From contig JBFMHP010000019.1 in NCBI GenBank assembly GCA_040752855.1, forward strand, positions 248,001-312,000: a stretch of 64,000 bases of DNA, in the 5' to 3' direction. Positions 18,227-26,561 of this stretch are shown piece by piece (position 1 is the first letter of the stretch; every line of letters begins with the position of its first letter). The position numbers were made by a program, and so were the translations under genes. The DNA comes from JBFMHP01 sp040752855 (GTDB taxonomy: Bacteria > Pseudomonadota > Gammaproteobacteria > RBG-16-57-12). The notes beneath the pieces are model-generated. The model searched no databases. It saw only the letters and a list, made by a program, of their open reading frames with translations, and was not told the DNA's origin.

Positions 18227-19626
18227 AAGATATGCGCCGGCACCTTGAGGAAGCGCGTTGTCACGCCTGGCGATTCGGTGACGCCGAAGTCGGTGTCCTG
18301 CTTGGTGACGAGGTAGGCCTGTTTAAGTTTTTCTGCACTGCAGTAGAGGGCCAGGCCGCTTTTGGCTTGCACTTCGGCGCGCTCGCGGTATTTGATCTCG
18401 AAGGCGAAGTGGTAGGCCGGGCTTTTGACGATAATGTCGACCTCCTTGTCGCTCACGGCGTCGCGCCAGTAGGCGATCTGGGGGGTGTCGCGATAGTGGT
18501 AGGCGTAGAGGTGCCGCAGCACGGTGGTCTCGACGATCATGCCCATGTCGTCGGCATTGGCCAGCACTTCTTCTCCGCGCAGGAGAACGGCATTGCGCAG
18601 GGCGGCATCGACCAGGTAGTACTTGTTGCGGGCGCGCAGAACCTTCTTGCCGCTGATGGCCACCGGCGGCAGGCAGTAGACGAGGTTAGCGGCGCGCAGC
18701 AGGTCGAGATGGTTGCCGACGGTAGCGGCGGAAGTTTCCAGGTCGCGCGCGACAGTGTTGTGTGCAAGGATGCCGCCGGTGTGCAGGCACAGGTAGATGA
18801 ACAGGCGTTCAAGATCGTTGACGTTGCGCACACCGAACAGCGCGGTCATGTCGCGCTTGAGCACACGCTCGACGACGTCCTCGCGCAACAGGCGCTGACA
18901 AAGGGCGATGTCGTCCTGGCGCGCCGTCTCGGGAAAGCCGCCGGTGAGCAGATAACGATTGAACAGCGGCAGCAAGGGGCGCAGCTGTGCGGCGATGCGT
19001 AGGCGGTCGGCGTCCGGGGTGGTGAACAGGTCGGTAAGCCGTTGCGTGTTGGGAAGGTCTGGCACGGTCTCATTGCGGATGTGCACGAATTCGTAAAACG
19101 AGAGGGTCGGCACGGGAATGGTTATCCAGCGGCCAACACCGCTTTCCGCCAGTTTTTCCTTGTGCACCACACTGGCCGAGCCGGTGGCAACGATACGGTA
19201 GGCAGGCTGATGATCGACTAGGAGTTTGACTTCTGTTTCCCAGCCGCTGGCGTACTGGACTTCGTCGAGCAGGAGCAGCGCGGGCTTGCCTTCCGGGTGA
19301 ATGTGGGCATGGTAGAGCGCGAGGATGTCGCGCAGGCTTAGCAGCTTGAGTAGCGGGTGGTCGAGGCTGAGGTAGAGCACACCCTTGGGCTCGGCCCCCT
19401 CGCGCATGAAGCATTCCGCGAGCTGTTGCAACAGCGTGGTTTTGCCGACGCGGCGCGGGCCGGATAGCAGGATCGCGCGGCGCAGGTCCGGGTTATCCAG
19501 ATAGGCTCGGCAGGCCCCGTAGGCAAGCCGCCGGAACGACGGGACGGCATAAGGGCGCCCGCTCCACCACGGATTGAATCCGTGGAGGACATTCAGTATC
19601 TCGGCGTTATCGAAAAAATCCCTCAA
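18184..19626 (-). CDS. AAA ATPase with DUF4143 domain
   Basis: The 480-residue protein has an AAA_14-type ATPase head, with Walker A SGPRRVGKTTLL near residue 55, Walker B ALLLLDEVQYASGWE near 115 and sensor VATGSASVV near 150. A C-terminal DUF4143 part follows (VDAALRNAVLLRGEEVLANAD, then WRDAVSDKEVDIIVKSPAYHFAFEIKY near 405-435, a nuclease-fold-like signature). The start is TTG at 19626; no ATG fits the conserved N-terminus. The 80 bases upstream are AT-rich, suggesting its own promoter. Its last codons (LLWK-stop) overlap the beginning of a duplicated hsdR tail. The function of this family is not settled. Confidence 0.75.
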   Translation of the reverse strand: MRDFFDNAEILNVLHGFNPWWSGRPYAVPSFRRLAYGACRAYLDNPDLRRAILLSGPRRVGKTTLLQQLAECFMREGAEPKGVLYLSLDHPLLKLLSLRDILALYHAHIHPEGKPALLLLDEVQYASGWETEVKLLVDHQPAYRIVATGSASVVHKEKLAESGVGRWITIPVPTLSFYEFVHIRNETVPDLPNTQRLTDLFTTPDADRLRIAAQLRPLLPLFNRYLLTGGFPETARQDDIALCQRLLREDVVERVLKRDMTALFGVRNVNDLERLFIYLCLHTGGILAHNTVARDLETSAATVGNHLDLLRAANLVYCLPPVAISGKKVLRARNKYYLVDAALRNAVLLRGEEVLANADDMGMIVETTVLRHLYAYHYRDTPQIAYWRDAVSDKEVDIIVKSPAYHFAFEIKYRERAEVQAKSGLALYCSAEKLKQAYLVTKQDTDFGVTESPGVTTRFLKVPAHILCYLLGQAERLLWK

Positions 19627-19707
19627 TCAGCGGCCTAATTGTGAAAAATTCTTAATATATGATAATCGTACTTTGTATGTATCGCAAACAAAAGCGATTT
19701 CTGTGGT

Positions 19708-22662
19708 TTATGCTACCAAAGCAGTATTCAAATCCGATACGAGCGGGCCGAGTTGATCGCCGAAGAGCTGATGCACTTTGCCGAGGCCGCCGTGCTGTGA
19801 GAACGGTGCGTATTCGAAGTCATCCGGTTCGATGCCCAGATTGGCGGCGATGTGGTCGCGGATCATTTCGAGCCATTTTATTTGTTCGGGGGTGAAGCGA
19901 CTTCCCTCACCCCTGCCCTCTCCCTGAGGGAGATGGGGTTTGGTTGTGCCCTCTCCCGCAATGGGAGGAGGAGTTTGTTGTTGGGTCGCAAGCCAAGCCT
20001 TGAAGTTGGCGTTGACGCGCTCGGGGAACGGGATGAGTTCGTTGTCCTGGTGGATGGCGAAACGCACGAGGGAGACCAGGTCAGTGAGGATGCGTTTGCC
20101 GCTGGCGCCTCTGACTTTGGATTTTTCCAGGGCGGCGTAGGCATTCCAGAGTTGGGATTCGTTCCACAGGTACGGCGGCTTTTCGATGGCTTCGGCGAGT
20201 TCCTTCACGGCCTGATAGGTAAGACGGTGTTTGTAGGGCCGGCTGTAGAGCACTTGCAAGGCGGTGATTTCGTCTTTGTGGTCGGCGATGAATTGCTCGA
20301 ACGAACGGATCATTCCTTTGGCGCGGTCGAGCGCGTCTTGTGAGAAACCGGCTTCGAGCACTTGGTCGGCGCTGACGGTGTCGATGACGATGTCGTTTTT
20401 ACGTTTGATTTCGGCGATGAGTTCGCGGAGTTTGGGGTCGTGCAGGGGTTTCACGGCATCTTGCACAATCTGGCTGCGTAGCGCTTCGCGGTTGTGTGCC
20501 TGCGGCACGGGTTCCTGGGTGCCGCTGCGCTCTACCCAGGCTACATTGATTTGGTCGTCGATGGCGTCAGGGTTCAGGGCTTGCACGATATGGTGGGCCA
20601 AATCTTTTAAGCCGTAGCCGCCGCTGGCGGCTCGTATCTTCTGGTCGTCTTCGGCGCTGATGCGGTGTTCCATTCTGGCCAGCCGCCCGGCGAGCGAGGT
20701 GAGCACGTCGTCTTCGGTGTTGCCGAAGGCCACCGCTTGCAGGAGCTTTTCGAAACTGACGGTGGGCTTTTGCTCCATGGGGCGCGAGTCGGTCTTGTCC
20801 TGCTCGCAGACGCCGACGGCGTCGACGATCACGAAGTGGTCCTTGGCCTTGGCGTCGGGGGTGACGCTTTGCAGGTCGTCGGGCTTGATGACGCGCACGC
20901 CACGGCCTTTCATCTGTTCGAAGAAGGCGCGGGATTTGACGGCGCGCATGAACATAACAACTTCCACCGCCTTGATGTCGGTGCCGGTGGCGATCATGTC
21001 CACGGTGACGGCGACTCTAGGCATGGGGCTGGTGCGGAACTCGTTGATGAGGTCTTTCGGTTTCGCGCCCGTGGTGCGGTAGGTGATCTTCTGGGCGAAG
21101 TCGTTTCCCTTGCCGAATTCCTCGCGCACGATGTCGACGATGTTTTCAGCGTGGGCGTCGTCCTTGGCGAAAATGAGCGTCTTGGGTACCCACTCGCGGC
21201 CGGGGAAGATTTCGGTGAACAGTTTGTCGCGGAAGGTCTGGATGATCTTGCGGATCTGGTCCGGGGCGACCACGTCGCGGTCGAGCTGGTTGGGGTCGTA
21301 GCTGAAGTCGTCGTCGAGCTGTTCCCAGCGCTTCTTGCGCGTGTCGCGCTCCATGATCTGCACTGCATAGCCGGACTCTACCTTGGAGCCTTGCTCGGTG
21401 ATGGCGGTACGGATGCGGTAGACGTCGTAGTTAACGTTGACACCGTCGGCCACGGCCATTTCGTGGTTGTATTCCATCACCAGGTTCTGGTGGAAGAAGC
21501 CGAAGGTCTGCTTGCTGGGCGTGGCGGTGAGACCGATGAGGTAGGCGTCAAAGTACTCCAGCACCTGCGCCCAGAGGTTGTAGATGGAGCGGTGGCATTC
21601 GTCGGTGACGATGATGTCGAAACTCTCGATGGGGATGCTTGGGTTGTATTCGATAGGCTCGGGCTGTTTGAACAGGCCACCGAGTTTGTCTACCGATTCT
21701 TCTTCGAGATCTTCGGGCAGTGGGTTGCCCTTGAGCATGGAGTACATGCGCTGGATGGTGCAGATGCAAACCCGCGCGGTGGTGTCGAGGGTGTTACTGC
21801 TCAGGCGCTGGACAATGTACTCCTCGGTGAATTTGAAGTTGTTGTACGGCGAGGCGTATTGCTGGAATTCCTTGAGCGTCTGGTCGCCGAGGTTGCCGCG
21901 GTCGACCAGGAACAGCACGCGCCGGGCGCCTGCGAATTTGATCAAGCGGTATATGAAGGAAATCGCGGTGAAGGTTTTTCCGGAACCTGTGGCCATTTGG
22001 ATCAAGGCACGGGGGCGGTTTTCCTTCAGGGATTGTTCGAGGTTCTGAATGGCCTTGATTTGAGCGGGCCAGAGACCCTCCTCGTGCAACGGGGGCATGC
22101 GTTGCAGGCGGGCGAGAAAGGTTCCACCCTCACCCATGCCTCCCGTAAGCGGGGGCGTGGGATTGTAAGTCGGTGTCGCTTCCGCAACTTTGTCCCGGGA
22201 TGCGCTTCGCTTATCCCAGGCTACATCTAATAATGCGGCGAGGGTTTCCGGGCGATGAAACGCAAATACGGAGCGCGAGCGCGGCGCTGGATCGAGGGTG
22301 TTAGTAAAACGTGTTTCGACGCCAGTGGATTGGTAGGCAAATGGCAGCGGATTCGCCCAGCGCGGTAGACCGTCGGGAAGCCCTGTCGCATATTTGGCCG
22401 ATTGAGTTTCAACGCCTGTTAGTGTAACGCCTTCTTTTTTTGCTTCGATGATGCCAGCGGCTTTTCCATCGACATACAACAAATAGTCTGCAAAGCCATG
22501 ACCAGACTTCAGTGGGAACTCTCGGATTGCCACGCCTCGACTGGCGTGGATATTGGTTTGAGCGGCGTCGCAAACTACCCAGTCCGCCTGGCGGAGCAGT
22601 TTATCGATCGTTTCCCTGGCTTGTTGTTCGTCGGTCATTCCGGGCCTCGTTAGTTTGTCCAT
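19708..22662 (-). CDS. hsdR: Type I restriction endonuclease subunit HsdR
   Basis: HsdR is the ATP-driven translocase and nuclease of the type I enzyme. The 984-residue product has an N-terminal PD-(D/E)xK site (GFADYLLYVDGKAAGIIEAKK, residues ~57-77). Helicase motifs follow: ATGSGKTF (motif I), TDECHRS (motif II), GLTATP (motif III) and MKGRGVRV (motif VI). It ends with an HsdR-type tail (FEYAPFSQHGGLGKVHQLFGD). In-frame repeat-derived inserts occur at several places, encoding VAWDKRSASRDK, TPPLTGGMGEGG, AWVERSGTQEP and PPPIAGEG...HLPQGEGRGEG. The last 15 residues differ from the tail copies downstream. Confidence 0.93.
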   Translation of the reverse strand: MDKLTRPGMTDEQQARETIDKLLRQADWVVCDAAQTNIHASRGVAIREFPLKSGHGFADYLLYVDGKAAGIIEAKKEGVTLTGVETQSAKYATGLPDGLPRWANPLPFAYQSTGVETRFTNTLDPAPRSRSVFAFHRPETLAALLDVAWDKRSASRDKVAEATPTYNPTPPLTGGMGEGGTFLARLQRMPPLHEEGLWPAQIKAIQNLEQSLKENRPRALIQMATGSGKTFTAISFIYRLIKFAGARRVLFLVDRGNLGDQTLKEFQQYASPYNNFKFTEEYIVQRLSSNTLDTTARVCICTIQRMYSMLKGNPLPEDLEEESVDKLGGLFKQPEPIEYNPSIPIESFDIIVTDECHRSIYNLWAQVLEYFDAYLIGLTATPSKQTFGFFHQNLVMEYNHEMAVADGVNVNYDVYRIRTAITEQGSKVESGYAVQIMERDTRKKRWEQLDDDFSYDPNQLDRDVVAPDQIRKIIQTFRDKLFTEIFPGREWVPKTLIFAKDDAHAENIVDIVREEFGKGNDFAQKITYRTTGAKPKDLINEFRTSPMPRVAVTVDMIATGTDIKAVEVVMFMRAVKSRAFFEQMKGRGVRVIKPDDLQSVTPDAKAKDHFVIVDAVGVCEQDKTDSRPMEQKPTVSFEKLLQAVAFGNTEDDVLTSLAGRLARMEHRISAEDDQKIRAASGGYGLKDLAHHIVQALNPDAIDDQINVAWVERSGTQEPVPQAHNREALRSQIVQDAVKPLHDPKLRELIAEIKRKNDIVIDTVSADQVLEAGFSQDALDRAKGMIRSFEQFIADHKDEITALQVLYSRPYKHRLTYQAVKELAEAIEKPPYLWNESQLWNAYAALEKSKVRGASGKRILTDLVSLVRFAIHQDNELIPFPERVNANFKAWLATQQQTPPPIAGEGTTKPHLPQGEGRGEGSRFTPEQIKWLEMIRDHIAANLGIEPDDFEYAPFSQHGGLGKVHQLFGDQLGPLVSDLNTALVA
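19902..19972. repeat. CTCTCCC palindromic repeat inside hsdR
   Basis: Two blocks (CCCTCTCCCTGAGGGAGATGGG and CCCTCTCCCGCAATGGGAGG) are translated in frame as a Pro/Gly/Glu-rich linker near the HsdR C-terminus. Confidence 0.65.
20512..20545. repeat. Palindromic 'CCTGGGT..ACCCAGG' repeat inside hsdR
   Basis: TTCCTGGGTGCCGCTGCGCT through ACCCAGGCTACA resembles a widespread short palindrome. It is translated in frame as AWVERSGTQEPV in the C-terminal half of HsdR. A related unit lies at 22193-22225. Confidence 0.6.
22122..22225. repeat. Two adjacent palindromic repeats inside hsdR
   Basis: Bases 22122-22162 encode PTPPLTGGMGEGG from a degenerate CTCACCC...GGGGGCGTGGG palindrome. Bases 22193-22225 (CCCGGGATGCGCTTCGCTTA then TCCCAGGCTAC) encode VAWDKRSASRDK. 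Both lie between the nuclease and helicase domains and keep the frame. Confidence 0.6.
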
Positions 22663-22838
22663 TTTAACGAGGGATTTGAATCGGGCAAGCGATATAACGA
22701 TTTGCGCTTGGTGCAGTGTTGGGTTGCACCTAAGAACAGGGATGATGGCTTTTGTGCTCTGCTCTTGGGCTGAGATACGAAGCCTATTGCCGCGGCTAAT
22801 GTTGGGCTTAGCAAAAAATTCAGCTCAACCTGCGCATT

Positions 22839-22945
22839 GCCCCCTCTCCGAGAGGGCTGGGGTGAGGGGGCAAGGATACCGGTCGAAATTTTGATCCCCT
22901 CATCCTGACCTTCTCCCTGAGGGAGAAGGAACGCTCTGGTTCAGG
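22839..22945. repeat. MITE-like element core
   Basis: It carries both palindromic blocks of the dispersed family, separated by GGTGAGGGGGCAAGG and CCCCTCATCCTGACC. Neither terminal TTAACCCGGCGATCA sequence is recognisable, so this is an internal remnant. Confidence 0.55.
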
Positions 22946-22994
22946 TTCTTTCAGTTCCAGACCGAATGGAGCACTACACCAGGAAACGCGAATA

Positions 22995-23030
22995 TAAAAA
23001 AGCCCGGTCATTTCTGACCGGGCTTGTTTT
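22995..23030 (-). terminator. Rho-independent terminator
   Basis: AAGCCCGGTCA and TGACCGGGCTT form an eleven-pair stem with a TTTC/GAAA loop. On the minus strand it is followed by a run of T, so it best serves transcription coming from the Anbu gene. T bases on the other side could make it work both ways. Confidence 0.85.
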
Positions 23031-23233
23031 ATATTGGCGTCCCCTAGGGAATTCGTTTGTTACGCCAGCCAAATACTTCTTAATACTTAACAACAACAAA
23101 ACATCTCAACTATTTATTTATATTGATATTTATCGATATAGCACACGGTAACCGGCTGACAAAGGTGGCGCTTGTTTTGTGCAAAAATGGAACGCCGCGA
23201 CTGCATAAAACAACCGACGCTTTTGTCTCCGCT

Positions 23234-24013
23234 TCAATACTGCTGTTGTGGTGAAGCATCCTGGACAAACTGGGCCATCTTGATCTCACTCTCCCACTCA
23301 AAAGGCGGCAGACTGTTGAGCGCTCGCCGTAAGCCTTCAGCCCAGGCATCATTGACCTGATGGTAGAAAGGATCAGCCTCAGTGAGCGACAACCGCCGCC
23401 CCTCGATCAGCGTGCCACTGCTGTAAAGCAGTAGCTCGATTGGTGGACCCACGGTGAGATTACTGCGAATGGTCGAATTCAGTGATACCAAGGCACAGCG
23501 TCCCGCCAGTTCCAGCGGGGTATCGTGACGGATGACACGATCGAGGATCGGTTTACCGTACTTGGTTTCGCCAATCTGCAGGAAGGGGTGTTCAGCCGAC
23601 TCATGGATGTAGTTACCCTGAGGGTAAACCATGAAGATCCCGGTTGGGCCGCTCCCGATCTGACCACCGAAGATGAAGGTCGCTTCGAAGCTGGTGTTCT
23701 GCAGGTCACGCTCGACCTGGCTACGCTGCACCTCCGTGGAGACCATGCCGACATAGTTCACCGCCGCATCAAGATTGGGCACCGTGCACAGGCTTGGTGC
23801 GATTCCCGCCTCGGCATCGGCACGCAGACGCTTCACCACCAGCTGGGTCGTAGCAAGATTACCGGCCGACAGCAGTACGAATGAGCGATCGCCGGGCCAG
23901 AGGAAGGTGTGCATCTTCGAATAGGTGCTGACATGGTCAATGCCCGCATTGGTGCGGGAATCCGAAGCAAATACCAGTCCGGAATCGACCTTGATAGCAA
24001 CGCAATATGTCAT
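23234..24013 (-). CDS. Anbu, proteasome-type N-terminal-nucleophile peptidase
   Basis: Anbu is the ancestral-beta-subunit branch of the proteasome/HslV family. The 259-residue product begins MTYCVAIKVDSGLVFASDSRT. Removal of Met would expose Thr as the N-terminal nucleophile, and the DSRTNAG segment matches the proteasome-fold start. Later family-like parts are FIFGGQIGSGPTGIFMVYPQG and RLSLTEADPFYHQVNDAWAEGLR. It is divergent, across about 150 bases, from genes that are known genomic partners of Anbu (ATP-grasp, alpha-E, transglutaminase). Those families are thought to make or remove peptide tags, so Anbu may process their product; that link is an inference. Confidence 0.88.
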   Translation of the reverse strand: MTYCVAIKVDSGLVFASDSRTNAGIDHVSTYSKMHTFLWPGDRSFVLLSAGNLATTQLVVKRLRADAEAGIAPSLCTVPNLDAAVNYVGMVSTEVQRSQVERDLQNTSFEATFIFGGQIGSGPTGIFMVYPQGNYIHESAEHPFLQIGETKYGKPILDRVIRHDTPLELAGRCALVSLNSTIRSNLTVGPPIELLLYSSGTLIEGRRLSLTEADPFYHQVNDAWAEGLRRALNSLPPFEWESEIKMAQFVQDASPQQQY

Positions 24014-24165
24014 TTCATTTACCTCTTATCCGCTGCATATTCTAGCGTAAAGAGACAATGCAAGACGAACGGAATCACCCGTGATTGCCGGAACCTCACC
24101 CCATGATCGCCCTGGCCCGCACCTTGCATTACACCCTCGGGGGCAACATGACGGGGTTATGACGA

Positions 24166-25614
24166 ATGAGATTTGCCAGCCAGAATTATGCCGAGACAGC
24201 CGTGTTCGACGAGCTGGTCGACCCGTTGGGCCAACCCAAGGCGATTGCCCGCCCGCTGCTGGATTACTTCAGCGAACTGAGGCAGGCAGAGCTAGACGCG
24301 CGCGTCGCCGCCGTTGATGCCGCTATCATGACCGCCGGGATCACCTTCACGGTCTACAGCGACGCCGGCAACATCGACCGCGCCTGGCCCTTCGATGTGA
24401 TGCCGCGACTAATCGAGCGCAGCGAGTGGCAGCGTGTCGAGCAGGGGCTGAAGCAGCGTCTCGCCGCTCTCAACCTCTTCATCACCGACATCTATAATGA
24501 AAAGCGCATCATCAAGGACGGCATCTTTCCCGCCGAGGTGCTGGCGGATTCAAAAAACTTTCGCGATGCCTGTGTCGGCGTGAAGCCGCGCTTCAACGTC
24601 TGGGCCCACGTTTGCGGTACCGACCTGGTGCGCCACTCCGATGGTCAGTTCTATGTGCTGGAAGACAACCTGCGCGTCCCCTCCGGAGTCTCTTACATGC
24701 TGGAGAACCGCCAGTTGATGAAGCGACTCTTCCCCGAGGCCTTTTCCCGTTACCGCGTCCAGCCCAACGACAACTACACCGCTCAGCTCTACTACACTCT
24801 GGCCGCACTTTCACCGCGTCCCGGTGAGCGCCCGACCATCGTGGTACTGACACCCGGCATATACAATTCCGCTTACTTCGAACACAGCTACTTGGCGCAG
24901 CAGATGGGCGCGGAACTGGTGGAGGGGGCCGACCTGGTGGTCGACGGGGATGAGTGCGTCTACATGAAGACCATCTACGGCTTGCGCCGTGTCGATGTGA
25001 TCTACCGCCGCATTGACGACGACTTCCTCGATCCCGAGGTGTTCCGCTCCGACTCGATCCTCGGCGTGCCCGGCCTGATGCGCGCCTGGAAGAAGGGCAA
25101 TGTCGGCATCGTCAACGCCCCCGGTTCCGGCGTCGCCGACGACAAGGTGGTCTACGCCTTCGTGCCGAAGATGATCAGCTACTACCTCGGCGAGGAGCCG
25201 ATCCTTCCCAACGTCCCCAGCTACCTCTGCATGTACGACAACGACCGCGACTACGTCCTGGCCAATCTCGACAAACTAGTGGTCAAGCCCGCCAATGAAT
25301 CTGGCGGTTACGGCATGTTGATCGGACCGCAGTCGACGGTGGAACAGCGTGCCCAGTTTGCGGAGTTGATCCGCGCCAATCCACGCAACTACATGGCGCA
25401 ACCGACGCTGTCACTGTCGACGGTACCGACCTTCACCCCGGACGGCATTGCCCCGCGCCATGTCGATCTACGCCCCTTCGTGCTTCAGGCCGAACGCAGC
25501 TACGTCACGGCGGGCGGCCTGACGCGAGTGGCGTTGCGCAAGGGATCGCTGGTAGTCAATTCTTCCCAGGGCGGTGGCAGCAAAGACACCTGGATCGTGA
25601 ATGGAGGTGAATGA
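24166..25614 (+). CDS. Circularly permuted ATP-grasp type 2 protein
   Basis: The 482-residue protein matches the DUF404/DUF407 circularly permuted ATP-grasp family, predicted to form peptide-like bonds using ATP. Diagnostic stretches are ALNLFITDIYNEKRIIKDG near residue 105, FYVLEDNLRVPSGVSYMLENR near 165 and LDKLVVKPANESGGYGMLIGP near 370, where Lys and Glu fit nucleotide binding. It opens the five-gene plus-strand operon, and its stop overlaps the next start. The start at 24166 has only a weak ribosome-binding site. Confidence 0.88.
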   Translation: MRFASQNYAETAVFDELVDPLGQPKAIARPLLDYFSELRQAELDARVAAVDAAIMTAGITFTVYSDAGNIDRAWPFDVMPRLIERSEWQRVEQGLKQRLAALNLFITDIYNEKRIIKDGIFPAEVLADSKNFRDACVGVKPRFNVWAHVCGTDLVRHSDGQFYVLEDNLRVPSGVSYMLENRQLMKRLFPEAFSRYRVQPNDNYTAQLYYTLAALSPRPGERPTIVVLTPGIYNSAYFEHSYLAQQMGAELVEGADLVVDGDECVYMKTIYGLRRVDVIYRRIDDDFLDPEVFRSDSILGVPGLMRAWKKGNVGIVNAPGSGVADDKVVYAFVPKMISYYLGEEPILPNVPSYLCMYDNDRDYVLANLDKLVVKPANESGGYGMLIGPQSTVEQRAQFAELIRANPRNYMAQPTLSLSTVPTFTPDGIAPRHVDLRPFVLQAERSYVTAGGLTRVALRKGSLVVNSSQGGGSKDTWIVNGGE

Positions 25615-26561
25615 TGCTGTCACGCGTAGCTGAAAATCTCTACTGGATGACCCGTTACATGGAGCGCGCCGAGGACACGGCGCGCCTGATCAACGCCGTC
25701 ACCCTGATGGCCCTCGACATCCCCGGTGAGGCCCGCTTTGGTTGGGATTCGCTGCTCAAGGTAGCGGGACTCGATCACCTCTTCTTTCAGCATTACGACA
25801 AGGCGGACGAGACAGCGGTAATGAGGTTTTTGATCCATGATGAGCGCAATCCCAGCTCGATCATGACCAGTATCAGTCTCGCACGCGAGAACACTCGCAC
25901 CTTCCGCGAGGTGCTGCCGTGGGAGTGCTGGGAGTGGATCAACGAGCTTTACCTCTACGGCAAGGGCAATCTGGTGCGCGACCTCGATCGCCGCCACCGC
26001 TACGATGTACTGCAATCGGTGATTCGCCGCCGCCAGAGCATCGTCGGCCTGCTCTCCGGCACCATGTCGCGCGACGCTGCGTTCCAATTCCTGCGTCTCG
26101 GGCGCAACATCGAACGGGCCGACATGACCAGCCGCATCCTCGATGTCAGCTACGCCGTGCTGCTCCCGGCCGGCAGCCCCGCCGCCGAGCAGTATGGTGA
26201 TCTGTTGTGGATGAATATTTTGAAGGCGCTATCGGCCTACCAGATGTACCGCCGCAATGTCAGTGTCCACGCCAACAGCGCCAAGGTGATCGAGTTTGTG
26301 CTCAAGGATTGCGCCTTCCCGCGTACCGTCGCCCACTGCCTCAACGAGATTGCCGAGGTGCTGCACTCCATGCCGCACCACAAGGAGGTGCTGGCCAGCG
26401 TCAATGAGGTGCGAGAGCTGCTGCAGCGGACCGATAGCCAGAGCCTCGCCGTGGCGGGATTGCACGAGCTCACCGATGAGATCCAGATGGGGCTGATGCA
26501 CATCGACGCCGGCCTACGTGAACACTATTTCCGCGCTGCCAACACCGAGATCGCAGCATGA
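25614..26561 (+). CDS. Alpha-E (DUF403) protein
   Basis: The protein begins MLSRVAENLYWMTRYMERAEDTARLINA, the standard opening of alpha-E proteins, which are all-helical and always accompany the permuted ATP-grasp. Two adjacent ATGs occur at 25611 and 25614. The second is better spaced from GGAGG and gives the conserved N-terminus. The protein is about 315 residues, the family norm, with a second conserved helix pair near LRLGRNIERADMTSRILD. The stop overlaps the next start by four bases. It probably forms a complex with the ATP-grasp and transglutaminase partners. Confidence 0.88.
   Translation: MLSRVAENLYWMTRYMERAEDTARLINAVTLMALDIPGEARFGWDSLLKVAGLDHLFFQHYDKADETAVMRFLIHDERNPSSIMTSISLARENTRTFREVLPWECWEWINELYLYGKGNLVRDLDRRHRYDVLQSVIRRRQSIVGLLSGTMSRDAAFQFLRLGRNIERADMTSRILDVSYAVLLPAGSPAAEQYGDLLWMNILKALSAYQMYRRNVSVHANSAKVIEFVLKDCAFPRTVAHCLNEIAEVLHSMPHHKEVLASVNEVRELLQRTDSQSLAVAGLHELTDEIQMGLMHIDAGLREHYFRAANTEIAA

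Larger units (their letters stand above)
22663..23233. other. Intergenic region with MITE-like repeat and terminator
   Basis: This 570-base gap holds a hsdR-proximal promoter region, repeat blocks at 22839-22945 (CCCCCTCTCCGAGAGGGCTGG and CCTTCTCCCTGAGGGAGAAGG) and a terminator at 22995-23030. The stretch 23040-23230 is AT-rich and shows no credible gene. Confidence 0.6.

Noticed and set aside
20665..22230. 521-residue plus-strand ORF opposite hsdR
   Set aside because: It is antisense to the HsdR helicase region and its composition mirrors the codon pattern of hsdR.
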